The position numbers and the translations under genes were made by a program. Below, piece after piece: positions 37,787-46,837 of a DNA stretch of 64,000 bases. The stretch covers positions 1 to 64,000 of the forward strand of contig MLAK01000659.1 of the NCBI GenBank assembly GCA_001839685.1, in the 5' to 3' direction. The stretch's first letter is position 1. Every line of letters starts with the position of its first letter. The stretch comes from Tritrichomonas foetus. Its lineage: Eukaryota > Parabasalia > Tritrichomonadida > Tritrichomonadidae. A model generated the notes under the pieces. That model was not told the DNA's origin and did not search any database. It saw nothing but the letters and a program-made list of their open reading frames with translations.

Positions 37787-38251
37787 AATAATATTATTTT
37801 CACCATTTTTATTATTTTTTATTCATATTGCAGATGTGTTTTTCTTATTCTTATTTTAATCACTTTTAAAAAAATCATTGATCGTGAAGGGAATGATTTA
37901 CATGAAGGGAATGATTTACATGAAGAGAATGATTTACATGAAGAGAACAATTTACATGAAGAGAATAATTTACATGAAGAGAATGATTTACATGAAGAGA
38001 ATGATTTACATGAAGAGAATGATTTACATGAAGAAGATGATTAACATGAAGAAGATGATTAACATGAAGAGAATGATTAACATGAAGAAGATGATTAACA
38101 TGAAGACAATGATGATCAATTATACTCTTGTTTCATCATATGTTGAAAAGAGCGATCTTTTACACAAAAAGCATAAAAAATGAATGTTTGTTGGGATATT
38201 ATTATATTTATTTATATACGATAAAAACAAAATTAATGAAAGTTCTGGAAT
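37787..38251. other. gap with 18-bp minisatellite
   Basis: Tail-to-tail gap between the BORCS6-like and SF3B3 genes. Most of it is the tandem array at 37885-38112; the rest is AT-rich. No independent gene is supported. Confidence 0.6.
37885..38112 (+). repeat. 18-bp tandem array (GAATGATTTACATGAAGA)
   Basis: About a dozen copies of an 18-bp unit with few changes: G/A near the start, and TTAC becoming TAAC in the last copies. Because 18 is a multiple of three, two frames stay open. One reads a basic MKRMIY repeat to 38183. The other reads an acidic EENDLH repeat that closes when TTA turns to TAA near 38042. There is no credible gene start or promoter, so I treat it as a minisatellite that could be the remains of, or raw material for, a repeat protein. 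Confidence 0.85.
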
Positions 38252-41200
38252 TTAATTCCATATCCAGAAATAGTCCAAGAACTTATAAATGTCTGATTCC
38301 AATCCTTCAACAGTATATTCATCTTTATTTTCCTTATTTTTATTTTCTTTTCTAATTTCAGAGTTCACATGTTCCACAATTTCTTCCTTTTTCTTTTGTG
38401 GTAAAGACAGAAACATTTCAACAATATCCATATCACAACAAGGTGTTGCAGATGAGTAATTTTTAGATCTAAATGCAACTGTATCACATTTTGTTAATTG
38501 TAAGAGCATACTTGATATATCATGCTCAATCATAACCAAATAATTCAATTTTAGGGACAGTAATCTTCGATTGATTTGGAAAAATGTCAACAAACAGCCA
38601 AGTGAACCTCCAATTGTTGAATACCAAGTAGATAATAATACTTTCTTTTCATTTGCAGCTGATCCTTCAGGTTCTGCACTACATACGCCAGTTATTACTT
38701 CACCGATATGAACATTAGACTTAACTAAAAATTTACATTTACCATTAAATATTTTTGATTCCCCATTTCCATTTGTGCTGGAAAGTTTTACTTCGAAAAT
38801 GAAGAAATTGCCTAATTTATCACCACCGCAAACTAATCCACGATATTGTTGTTGAGAAACTTGAAGGAGACCTGGAACAATAGAAGTAACAGGTCTTAAA
38901 GCACCCTCCTCGATATAGCATTCAAGTTTAGGTGGACTTATTTGCCCATACCAGGATAGATGCAACATTTTAACTGATCGTTGTTCATCAACAACATAAA
39001 TTTCTAGAGATTGATTTTCGAATCGCACAAGTGATAATGATTTAATATTAGTACCAATATTATTTGAACTCGTAAGAAGAGCTAATTTTCCCTTTTCGAC
39101 TTTATAAACAAGAATTTTATCTTTGTAGCCAGTAACTACAACAATTTGATCATTTGTTTTAGAAACCATAACTCTAAATACAGAAATAGCATTAACAGGA
39201 TGATTTAACATGCATGCAATGATTGGTTCAAGGCGAATACTGTAATTTAATTCAAGCCCTTGAGAACTATTGGTCGAACGAGTCGGATTACTGATTATGC
39301 AAGAATAAATTCGGAGAATTGGAACTCGACTTTGAGCTTTAAGGTTGTATGTAACAAGTGCAACAACATGACCTAAGGCATATTTCGAATAATATTTTTG
39401 AGTAATAATTTCATCTTCAAATGAAAGTAAGATTTCATATTGCGAAGTATCAGTATTAAATAAACGAACATCTTTGTTTGTAAAAATAAACATAAATTTG
39501 GTAGGTACAGTAATTGGATGATTTTGATTTGAACTTTTCAAAATATCAATCATATTTATTCCAATTATTTTTAGTCCAATATTATCTAGACTTGAATTCA
39601 TTCCCACATTCATATTTCCATACATTCCATTTAAATTATTTAATTTATTTCCCATTAGAGTTATGCTATTCATTCCGTTATTCATTTGATTACTCATTTG
39701 GTTGTTTAGTGAGTTCATGTGCTCCATATTTATTCGCTCGAGGGAATAGTCAGGATTGATTTTGGCGTAGTTGGCCATTTTATAGAACGATAATATATTT
39801 GCGCTAATAATAATGAAAACTGGAATTGTTCTTCCTTTGCATTGAGCCCTGCTGCATAATGACATTAAACGTGGTGAATTTACATTAAAGGGATGTATCT
39901 TGAACATGTTTACATTTTGATAAGGTTCAAGAAGACAAAGTCGAGTAGATAAGCCAAAATAAAGTGGCTTCCGATTAGCTTGTAATTGATACAGTTTAAT
40001 TTTGCATGGAAGTGTGCCTAATTGTAAACTTTGGTTAATTTTTATTTCTTTTGCTTCAAAATTTACGTCACCAATGATTAAAGCACCAGAAGCCAATCCA
40101 ACTAGAATACCTAATGGCTTTGTATCTGTTTTGCGATAAAATTCAATAGAAACAATTTCTTTAGGAAATGGTTCATCAATCAAATATACCCTTTCTGGTT
40201 CATCATTTGAAAGAAATAAGAATTTAAGAGCATATTTATCATCAATTTTATGACCAATTACTAAATATTCAGACATTCCGGTATTTTCATTTGGCGGTGA
40301 CAAAGCTGTGCATGTGATTTCTGATATAATTTCCTTCTTAATATCAAAAGTATAAGAATCAACCTTTATATTGTCTCTAGATTCTCGACATATAACTTCA
40401 AACGCATTTTGACTTGGCTTGTCAGAAAAAAATAAAAGCTGTCTATTATTTGATACAAAATATTTCACTGGATTTGTATGAGGTCTCGTGTCTTTCCCTG
40501 GAATAGTATTCATTCGATTGGGAGATATTTTAAAAAACTTTTCGTGTAAATGAGCTGTTGCAATTGTTTCTTCATCTTCACAAAATGGAAGTTCTGATGA
40601 AACAATGTCAAAGTGGCCTTTATTTTCTTTAACTTCAATTAATTTGGAACAATTATGTTGGCGGAAAGAAAGAATTAATAGGAACTTCCCATCTATTTCA
40701 ATTTCAAACATATTTGTTGGAATATCAAATAATTTTGTCGATTCTAGTAATGTCATACTTTTTCCTTGTCGATAAATTAGTAAATTGGGACCAATATATG
40801 AAAAAATTTGAGGAGATTCCACTAAAACACTATCACGAGATGGATTAAAAATCATGAGATTTTGTAATCCAACTGTTGATTGAAGATCTCGTTCGACTAA
40901 ATTATCTACGTTCAAAATTATATGATCATGGCATTTATTTACAATTATGCAGTTATTTCCATCAAGACTGAAAATTCGTAAAGGTGTAAATTTATTATCA
41001 TTTGGATAAATAATACTGAGGGATAAATCTGATTTCAATCTAAATACTTTTCCACTTTTTGTTAAAAGTAATGCATCTGAAGATGATAATGAACAATGAT
41101 GAATAATAAATTCAAATGGATAAGGATTTGGGAAAGTTATTGGAGTATCCGCATTTAATGATTGGCATGTAATATCATGATTTGTACAGATAATAATTGA

Positions 41201-41848
41201 ATCAAAGCCGAAAGGAAAAGAATAAAGAATTTTTCTATCTGTGTAAGTATAATCTTTTCGGCTTTCTAATGAAAATGGTTTGGTTTTATAAAAGGCAAGA
41301 GTTGGACCGGTTTCAATTCGAAAGAAGCAATGTTTATAGCAAGGGAAAGAATGAAGCACAGAATTACAAAATCGGGAATTAAATATAATTTCTGGCCCTT
41401 TTTTTGTATCCGAAATCGATACATCAAAAACGCAGAGTCCGCCGTGAAAACAAGAAATAATTAATTGGTCATCTTCATAATGCGCGAAATTGGGAGTAAT
41501 GCAGTCTGGAGGGAATTCACCGCTTTGATACGCCACAAAAAGTGAATCGTCTGGCGAAAATTTGAAATGAATGAAATCTGATTCGCGAATGACAAAAAAA
41601 GTGTCGACGTCTTCGATTTTTGGACCGATACAAATATAGCAGGCTTTTGAAAAAAGACATTGCGGATTACCGGTCGGCACTAAAGATTCGGATTTCAATG
41701 AATTTCCTTCAAAATGAAAAATCTCAAACGAGGTGCCGAGATTAAATAGGTAATGCGTTTCTTTTTGCGGGTAGAATCGGCCAGGCACCACATTTATGAT
41801 ATTGAGCGATCGAAAAAGAGTTTTGTGGAGAGCGATTGCCTGGATCAT
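38252..41848 (-). CDS. SF3B3 (SAP130)-like splicing factor, CPSF-A family
   Basis: 1,198 residues. The longest frame opens with TTG at 41938; I use ATG 41848 because MIQAIALHKTLFRSLNIINV then aligns with the start of SF3B3 and an in-frame stop lies upstream. Three beta-propellers are expected. Matches include LGTLPCKIKLYQLQ (like LGSRPVKLFRV), GLVCGGDKLGNFFIFEV (like GADKFGN) and the C-terminal HIGEVITG, IGGSLGCLLTF, AFRSKNYSSATPCCDMDIVE series, as in FRSYY...VIDGDL. A Met/Asn-rich loop lies near residue 720-760. SF3B3 is part of the U2 snRNP SF3b complex and, in many eukaryotes, of SAGA. DDB1 and CPSF1 share the fold, but length and motifs favour SF3B3. TCACTTTTTGTGCG at 41885-41872 is an initiator candidate. 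Confidence 0.75.
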   Translation of the reverse strand: MIQAIALHKTLFRSLNIINVVPGRFYPQKETHYLFNLGTSFEIFHFEGNSLKSESLVPTGNPQCLFSKACYICIGPKIEDVDTFFVIRESDFIHFKFSPDDSLFVAYQSGEFPPDCITPNFAHYEDDQLIISCFHGGLCVFDVSISDTKKGPEIIFNSRFCNSVLHSFPCYKHCFFRIETGPTLAFYKTKPFSLESRKDYTYTDRKILYSFPFGFDSIIICTNHDITCQSLNADTPITFPNPYPFEFIIHHCSLSSSDALLLTKSGKVFRLKSDLSLSIIYPNDNKFTPLRIFSLDGNNCIIVNKCHDHIILNVDNLVERDLQSTVGLQNLMIFNPSRDSVLVESPQIFSYIGPNLLIYRQGKSMTLLESTKLFDIPTNMFEIEIDGKFLLILSFRQHNCSKLIEVKENKGHFDIVSSELPFCEDEETIATAHLHEKFFKISPNRMNTIPGKDTRPHTNPVKYFVSNNRQLLFFSDKPSQNAFEVICRESRDNIKVDSYTFDIKKEIISEITCTALSPPNENTGMSEYLVIGHKIDDKYALKFLFLSNDEPERVYLIDEPFPKEIVSIEFYRKTDTKPLGILVGLASGALIIGDVNFEAKEIKINQSLQLGTLPCKIKLYQLQANRKPLYFGLSTRLCLLEPYQNVNMFKIHPFNVNSPRLMSLCSRAQCKGRTIPVFIIISANILSFYKMANYAKINPDYSLERINMEHMNSLNNQMSNQMNNGMNSITLMGNKLNNLNGMYGNMNVGMNSSLDNIGLKIIGINMIDILKSSNQNHPITVPTKFMFIFTNKDVRLFNTDTSQYEILLSFEDEIITQKYYSKYALGHVVALVTYNLKAQSRVPILRIYSCIISNPTRSTNSSQGLELNYSIRLEPIIACMLNHPVNAISVFRVMVSKTNDQIVVVTGYKDKILVYKVEKGKLALLTSSNNIGTNIKSLSLVRFENQSLEIYVVDEQRSVKMLHLSWYGQISPPKLECYIEEGALRPVTSIVPGLLQVSQQQYRGLVCGGDKLGNFFIFEVKLSSTNGNGESKIFNGKCKFLVKSNVHIGEVITGVCSAEPEGSAANEKKVLLSTWYSTIGGSLGCLLTFFQINRRLLSLKLNYLVMIEHDISSMLLQLTKCDTVAFRSKNYSSATPCCDMDIVEMFLSLPQKKKEEIVEHVNSEIRKENKNKENKDEYTVEGLESDIYKFLDYFWIWN

Positions 41849-42312
41849 TTCTCTTGCCTTTGATCGTTTTTCGCACAAAAAGTGAGCTAAATTTTCATGA
41901 AATGATTTTCCATCCACATTAGCGAGAGGTTGGATCAAAATAGAAATAGCATAAATAAAAGGTGATTATAAACCAAAAATGGTCAAAAGCAAGAAAAATA
42001 TTGAAATTATAAAAATTTGGAAATTATCAAATGATTGAATAATTGAATTAAAAAAGAAAAAAGCGAAGAAACTTATTCTAAAATCAATTATAACACATCA
42101 ACTACATTTTTGAAGCCATTTTTTAAAAAAGAAAAAAAATCAATAAAATGAATAATTTGACATTGACTTTAAAATCATTTAATATTAAAGTTATCAATAT
42201 GCAACAATATTTGTACGTTATTGGATTCAATTAAATTCATACAAATTAAATAAAACAAAAGAAATTCTTTTCTTTCCACATTTTTTTGTCAAAACAAAGA
42301 AAAATGAATTTC
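41849..42312. other. intergenic, promoter of the SF3B3-like gene
   Basis: About 460 bp of AT-rich sequence. Apart from the initiator-like TCACTTTTTGTGCG (minus strand, 41885-41872) I see nothing in it. Confidence 0.5.
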
Positions 42313-42771
42313 TTAATCCGCATATCGGCGATTTTGAACATGACTATTCAGGTATTTATTCATATTTTCAGAACGAGAAAGAAGCCGGGGTTTGTTTGGT
42401 TGATTTTTATCTTTTCTTGCTCCGAATTTTGAATAGAAATTTGTATGTGAATTCATATTTGAATTGTTTTGGCTGCTTCTATTAAATTCCCTTCTGCTAT
42501 CAAACGTTTCTTGGAAAATTGTTGAATTCGAATATTCATTTTCGACTGGTGGCGGTTTTTTGTTTTTTTCCATTCCTTTTTTAAACTTTATATATTCGAA
42601 ATTAACTTCTTGCGCTAAACAATTCGCTCGGTCGTGATTAATTCTTTTCTTTAACACGGAATTTTCGAAAAGTGCTTCGATACAATAAATATTGATTGAG
42701 GCTTGCTGGATGGCAATGGTTTGTCCTTCTTTATACATTTTTTCTGTTTCAATTTCGGTGATATCGATCAT
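42313..42771 (-). CDS. hypothetical protein, 152 residues
   Basis: ATG 42771, complete frame, codon use like its neighbours. About 70 N-terminal residues look helical (TEIETEKMYKEGQTIAIQQA), with one Cys pair spaced 21 apart (C30 and C51). The remaining ~80 residues are basic, Asn/Arg/Ser-rich and probably disordered (SRSENMNKYLNSHVQNRRYA). There is no signal peptide or membrane segment. I do not recognise the family. CCTTC lies directly before the ATG within TCACAATCCTTCTTC, which suits the CCTTT-type initiator and supports expression. Confidence 0.55.
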   Translation of the reverse strand: MIDITEIETEKMYKEGQTIAIQQASINIYCIEALFENSVLKKRINHDRANCLAQEVNFEYIKFKKGMEKNKKPPPVENEYSNSTIFQETFDSRREFNRSSQNNSNMNSHTNFYSKFGARKDKNQPNKPRLLSRSENMNKYLNSHVQNRRYAD

Positions 42772-43452
42772 GAAGAAGGATTGTGATATGTACGTTTAAA
42801 AAAAATACACGACTGTTACAGTGAATTTTATGATAGATTTTCTGTGTTTAAATGGTCATTATATCAGAATTTCCCATTTTCAGGGAATTTTGATCGGATT
42901 CATTCATATTATGATATGAGATAAAATCACACATATAATTAGTTTTTTAAAAAACTAATAGAATTAAAAGGAATATGGTCTGGTAAAGAAAACAATATAT
43001 CTACATTACATAATCTATATTATTTAATAATAAAGATATTATTAGATGATTACACTTTAAAAATGAATTTCATGAAAATTGGATAATAATGACAAATCTC
43101 GAATTGTTGAAAGGAGTTTATATAGAGATTTTATTTATCATTTTCAGTGCATTTCGATCAAATTTATTGATTTTATATTACGAAAAATCATGGATAAGAG
43201 AAGACAAGTCATTCATTTTGCTGAGCATCAATTTATTTCGTGTTTCTTCTGGAGTTTTAGGAAGATTCTTGTAGAATTCTCTTATTATTGATGTATGTTT
43301 TAGGTGTAATGAAGCATAATAAATTTGAAAGAATGAAAACGTTCACAAATATTTGCGTGCAGTAAATGTTCTATTTGGTTGTAAAAACCCTTGCTTTTTA
43401 TTAGGTGAATAATTTCTAAAATGAAGATAAATCACCTTTTTCATTTCTACCT
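42772..43452. other. intergenic with an AT-only palindrome
   Basis: About 680 bp with no convincing gene; the 60-70 codon frames near 43079-43291 overlap each other and look random. A perfect 22-bp palindrome, ATTAGTTTTTT and its complement, is at 42938-42959. Confidence 0.5.
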
Positions 43453-44936
43453 TTATTTCGTTAATTGTCTAAATATTTTTAAAAATTCTCTTTCTTCAAA
43501 GTTATGTTTCGGTGAAACAGTCATTTGTATAATATAGAGATATTTATCATGATTATCATATAATAATGCATCATATAATGGTTGAGATGGATTAGGTGGC
43601 TTAAATACATAATTGGTATATAATTCTGTGGTTTGCAATTGTGTCACAAAATGTTCAAAGTCATATTCAGGTTTGTTTATTAATTTGATATGTGAACAAA
43701 AGTTGATGTATAAATAACCTTTTTTGGAATATTCAAATGAACGTGTTGTTCTTGAATTGGTAACATTATAATATGTGAAAACACATGGTTTTTGCAATTC
43801 TAAATGGCCATAGGATTCAAATAATTTGCCTTGAATTGTTGGATCATTAACATTCAAAAGGCTTTTCAAAAGTACAAGAATTGGCTGAAGCTCGATTATT
43901 TTATTTTCCTTTTTCAATGAAAGTACAATATCACTTGCAATTTCTGAAGTAAATTGAACTAATTATTTAATTCGTATAGGATGAATACGAGTAAAGTCTT
44001 TTAGACAAAGGATAAAAGAAAATCTCCGATTATTGAAAGATTTGGTTGTAGTATTAAGGAATTCTGAAGATAGTTGCCTTTGTATCATCCAAAATAAATG
44101 GTCATCAAGTGACACGTAGTTAGAAGAATTAGCTATTTCTAAAGCATCTCGAATATTCAAGTTTATATATCGAATTATAGTTGAAGCTCTTTCCACTGTC
44201 CACCTTTTGTTTTCTCCTTCATCTAATAAAATGGTGTTCATGAACTCATTAATGTTGCATAGTAGTGCAACATGAATTATGTAAAATTTATTACTCATTC
44301 TATGATTGCTATATGAAGTGCAAAAAAGGGATTTTGTATCGAAATTGGACTCACTATGAAAATTGTTATTTCCATCTAATATTAGAAATATGCAATATTG
44401 ATGTTGGTTATCTAGTTTATGAATATATGTCTTAAAGTAATTCGACTTCTTCACAATTTCGACTTTGAAATCTGGAAAATGATATGTTACTGACTTAGTA
44501 ATTAATATGGAACAGTCATCTTTAATAAGATACAATTTACTTGACCTTGTAGTAGTACATTCATCTGAATCTGAAACGGCTGTAGAATAGCTAATTAAAA
44601 TGCAGACATCAAGATTTAATATGACTCATCTGAGAATGGATGTGATCCTCCTTTTAAAAAATTCAAAAACTTTTGATTGATCTTATCAAAAGAAAAACCA
44701 TTGGTTGAATTAGTATTGAGATTGTTCAAAAGATTTGTGTATTCATTTTTCATAAAATTAATATATTGTGCTCCAAAATTCTCAAGAAAGTTGTTTCAAC
44801 TAAATTGATTTTTTTGAACAAGTGAATTTCTAAATAATGGCTTGTTTTCACTTCGATCACTTCTTTTAGCTGGATCAATGCTTTCATTTATCAGATCATT
44901 GACTTTTTCTTAAATTTTGCTTTTTCTTGGCGGCAT
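43453..44936 (-). pseudogene. Crinkler/RHS-type effector pseudogene
   Basis: Nearly full-length but dead. ATG at 44936 (MPPRKSKI), then in-frame stops at 44912 (TAA) and 44798 (TGA), a break at about 44618 where a TAA coincides with a change to another frame, and a final in-frame TAA at 43965, after which the same frame continues to a stop at 43453. The middle part (44535-43966) resembles the ATPase half of Crinkler/RHS proteins (FLILDGNNNF, then a TSYSN turn). The last part has the nuclease signatures IQGKLFESYGHLEL, PLYDALLYD and IIQMTVSPKHNF (FE, D and Q-x-T of the restriction-endonuclease-like core). These families are nuclear effectors or selfish-element proteins in other protists and fungi. 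The assignment is from motifs read by eye. A more decayed copy lies at 11620-12320. Confidence 0.65.
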
Positions 44937-45183
44937 TGAATTGAATTACTTGATGTGTATTATATGATAAAATATGGTTATTTTTAATTTTAATATTACT
45001 ATATATTTATTTCTCAGAGGAATATTTATCAAATTAAAAGTGACATTTTCAAAAGTTTCACCAAAAATTTGAATCGCATTTTCTCCGTTAATAGTTAACA
45101 TTTATTTGGTTAACTATATGTAAGAATTTTCGCGGGCAAATCTTATCAAAATATTATAAAAATAAAATCTTTTTCTTATCAAT

Positions 45184-45190
45184 TCATTTC
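45184..45190 (+). promoter_or_regulatory. TCATTTC initiator candidate of the TTLL gene
   Basis: TCATTTC begins 18 bases before ATG 45202. It fits the trichomonad initiator TCA+1-pyrimidine-T/A and the short leaders known for the group. Confidence 0.4.
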
Positions 45191-45201
45191 AATTCAAAAT
45201 A

Positions 45202-46557
45202 ATGATGCTTCCACCCAAAACCAAAATCGACATCCAACACGTTCATTACACCGTCACAAAACAAGCGCTCGAAGAACTCGATTTAACACAAACGAAAAAC
45301 GATAAATCCGCAGATATAATTTGGTGGGATGGATTCATCCAGAAAGATCAATTTTTAAAGGTCCTCCCACATCAGCGCATAAACAAATTCCCAAGCATGG
45401 ATGTACTTTGTTATAAAAGTTCGACTTTCAGATTTTTCAACAATATGAGAACCCTTTATCCAAAAGTTTATTCTTTCTATCCCTTGACATTCATACTTCC
45501 GGCGCAGTTTCAAGACTTCCAAAAGGAGTATCTACGGCACGCAACAAAGTCAAATAATCCAATCACATGGATATTCAAGCCAAGGGCAGGATGCTCAGGT
45601 AATGGAATTCGGCTAGTCCAGAACTCTTTCGATGTTGCAGACTCTTCATACGCAGGCGTCATTCAGAGGTACGTTTCGCCTTATTTAATCGATGGATACA
45701 AGTTCGATTTCCGCTTGTACATCTTTGTCCCGACGATAAGCCCATTCACTGTTTATATCTACAGAGAAGGGCTTGCTAGATTCTGCACAAATAAATACGA
45801 GCCACCATCCCAAGAGAACTTAGGAGATATGTTTTGTCACTTATCGAACACATCAATAAATGTGAAGAATAAAAATTCTCGAAATAGTATCATTCAATTT
45901 GCATCACGGATTCTGACAAGAATTAGGAAAATGGATCCAAGAGGAAGAACATTATGGGCTAAAATTAAATATGTTGTGATGCTTTCAATGGTTGCTCAAT
46001 ATGCACAAATTATTGAACGAATAAAAATGCAAGAAAACGAATGTAAGCAACATCAAATCAATAAACAACCAAACGAAGAAAATAATGAAAATAAATATAT
46101 AAATAATAATAATGAAATTAATGGAAAAGAACCTTTGCCTTTTGAACAAAGATTTTTCCATATTCTTGGAATTGATATTATGGTAAATGAAGATTGTGAA
46201 CCAGTTGTTTTAGAATTAAATGATCGTCCTTCAATGATGGTAACTTTTGGTATGGAGCAAAAATTGAAAACAGAGCTTAATCTTGAGGCGATGAGGATGG
46301 TGAGTCTTGATGGAAAACCACCTGGCCCAGATGTACCAACTGGAAAGTGGGAGAAAATTATGCCTGTTGATGAATCAACTCAACTTGGAATAGGACTTAA
46401 AAGAATAATGGATAGATCACTTCAAACAATTAAAAATGAAAGTGTTACTCATACAGTTTTACCAAAAGAGTCGTTGATAAAGAAAAGTGTTCCAACATCA
46501 AGTAGGATTTCGCCTCAACCTTCTGAAAAATCCACTTTGCCTTCTTTATACAAATAG
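45202..46557 (+). CDS. tubulin-tyrosine-ligase-like (TTLL) enzyme
   Basis: 451 residues, ATG 45202. ATP-grasp ligase of the TTL family, which adds Glu or other residues to tubulin tails. Motifs in order: WIFKPRAGCSGNGIRLV (about 123-139, ATP-binding lysine and glycine loop), VIQRYVSPYLIDGYKFDFRL (153-172, typical TTLL QxYi..P.LidG.KFD.R), and VVLELNDRPSM (about 335-345; E338 and N340 as the metal ligands of the usual LLEvNxxPS). A Gln/Asn-rich insert of about 25 residues separates the halves (about 275-310). The C-terminal 90 residues are Ser/Pro-rich. Short TTLLs of this kind are mostly glutamylases; specificity cannot be told here. Trichomonads have five or so flagella and a large microtubular axostyle as substrates. 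Confidence 0.85.
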   Translation: MMLPPKTKIDIQHVHYTVTKQALEELDLTQTKNDKSADIIWWDGFIQKDQFLKVLPHQRINKFPSMDVLCYKSSTFRFFNNMRTLYPKVYSFYPLTFILPAQFQDFQKEYLRHATKSNNPITWIFKPRAGCSGNGIRLVQNSFDVADSSYAGVIQRYVSPYLIDGYKFDFRLYIFVPTISPFTVYIYREGLARFCTNKYEPPSQENLGDMFCHLSNTSINVKNKNSRNSIIQFASRILTRIRKMDPRGRTLWAKIKYVVMLSMVAQYAQIIERIKMQENECKQHQINKQPNEENNENKYINNNNEINGKEPLPFEQRFFHILGIDIMVNEDCEPVVLELNDRPSMMVTFGMEQKLKTELNLEAMRMVSLDGKPPGPDVPTGKWEKIMPVDESTQLGIGLKRIMDRSLQTIKNESVTHTVLPKESLIKKSVPTSSRISPQPSEKSTLPSLYK

Positions 46558-46837
46558 ATGCCTTTGTATGATCGATTATTATAATCTGTAATATACTAAA
46601 TAATTTATGATTCGCGGAATTCGCTCTTTTATTATCGAAATTAAACTTAGAATATGAATAGAAGAAATGATTATTAACTAATTCGACACAATTGATCAAT
46701 TAGATCTCAAAGAGAATAAATTATTCACAATAAAAAAAGCTAAAAATATCATAAATTTCCAAGAATGCTAGAAATAAAATGACCCTGGGTTTATTATAAT
46801 TTTAGTAATAATTATCAGAATAAAATAAAGAATAAAA

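Noticed and set aside
37878..38183. 101-codon MKRMIY repeat protein
   Set aside because: Its openness follows from an 18-bp period. There is no initiator motif or non-repeat domain and it sits in a 3'-end region; kept only as a repeat.
41848..41938. N-terminal extension of the SF3B3-like protein from TTG 41938
   Set aside because: TTG is not a credible eukaryotic start here, and the match to SF3B3 begins at the ATG at 41848.
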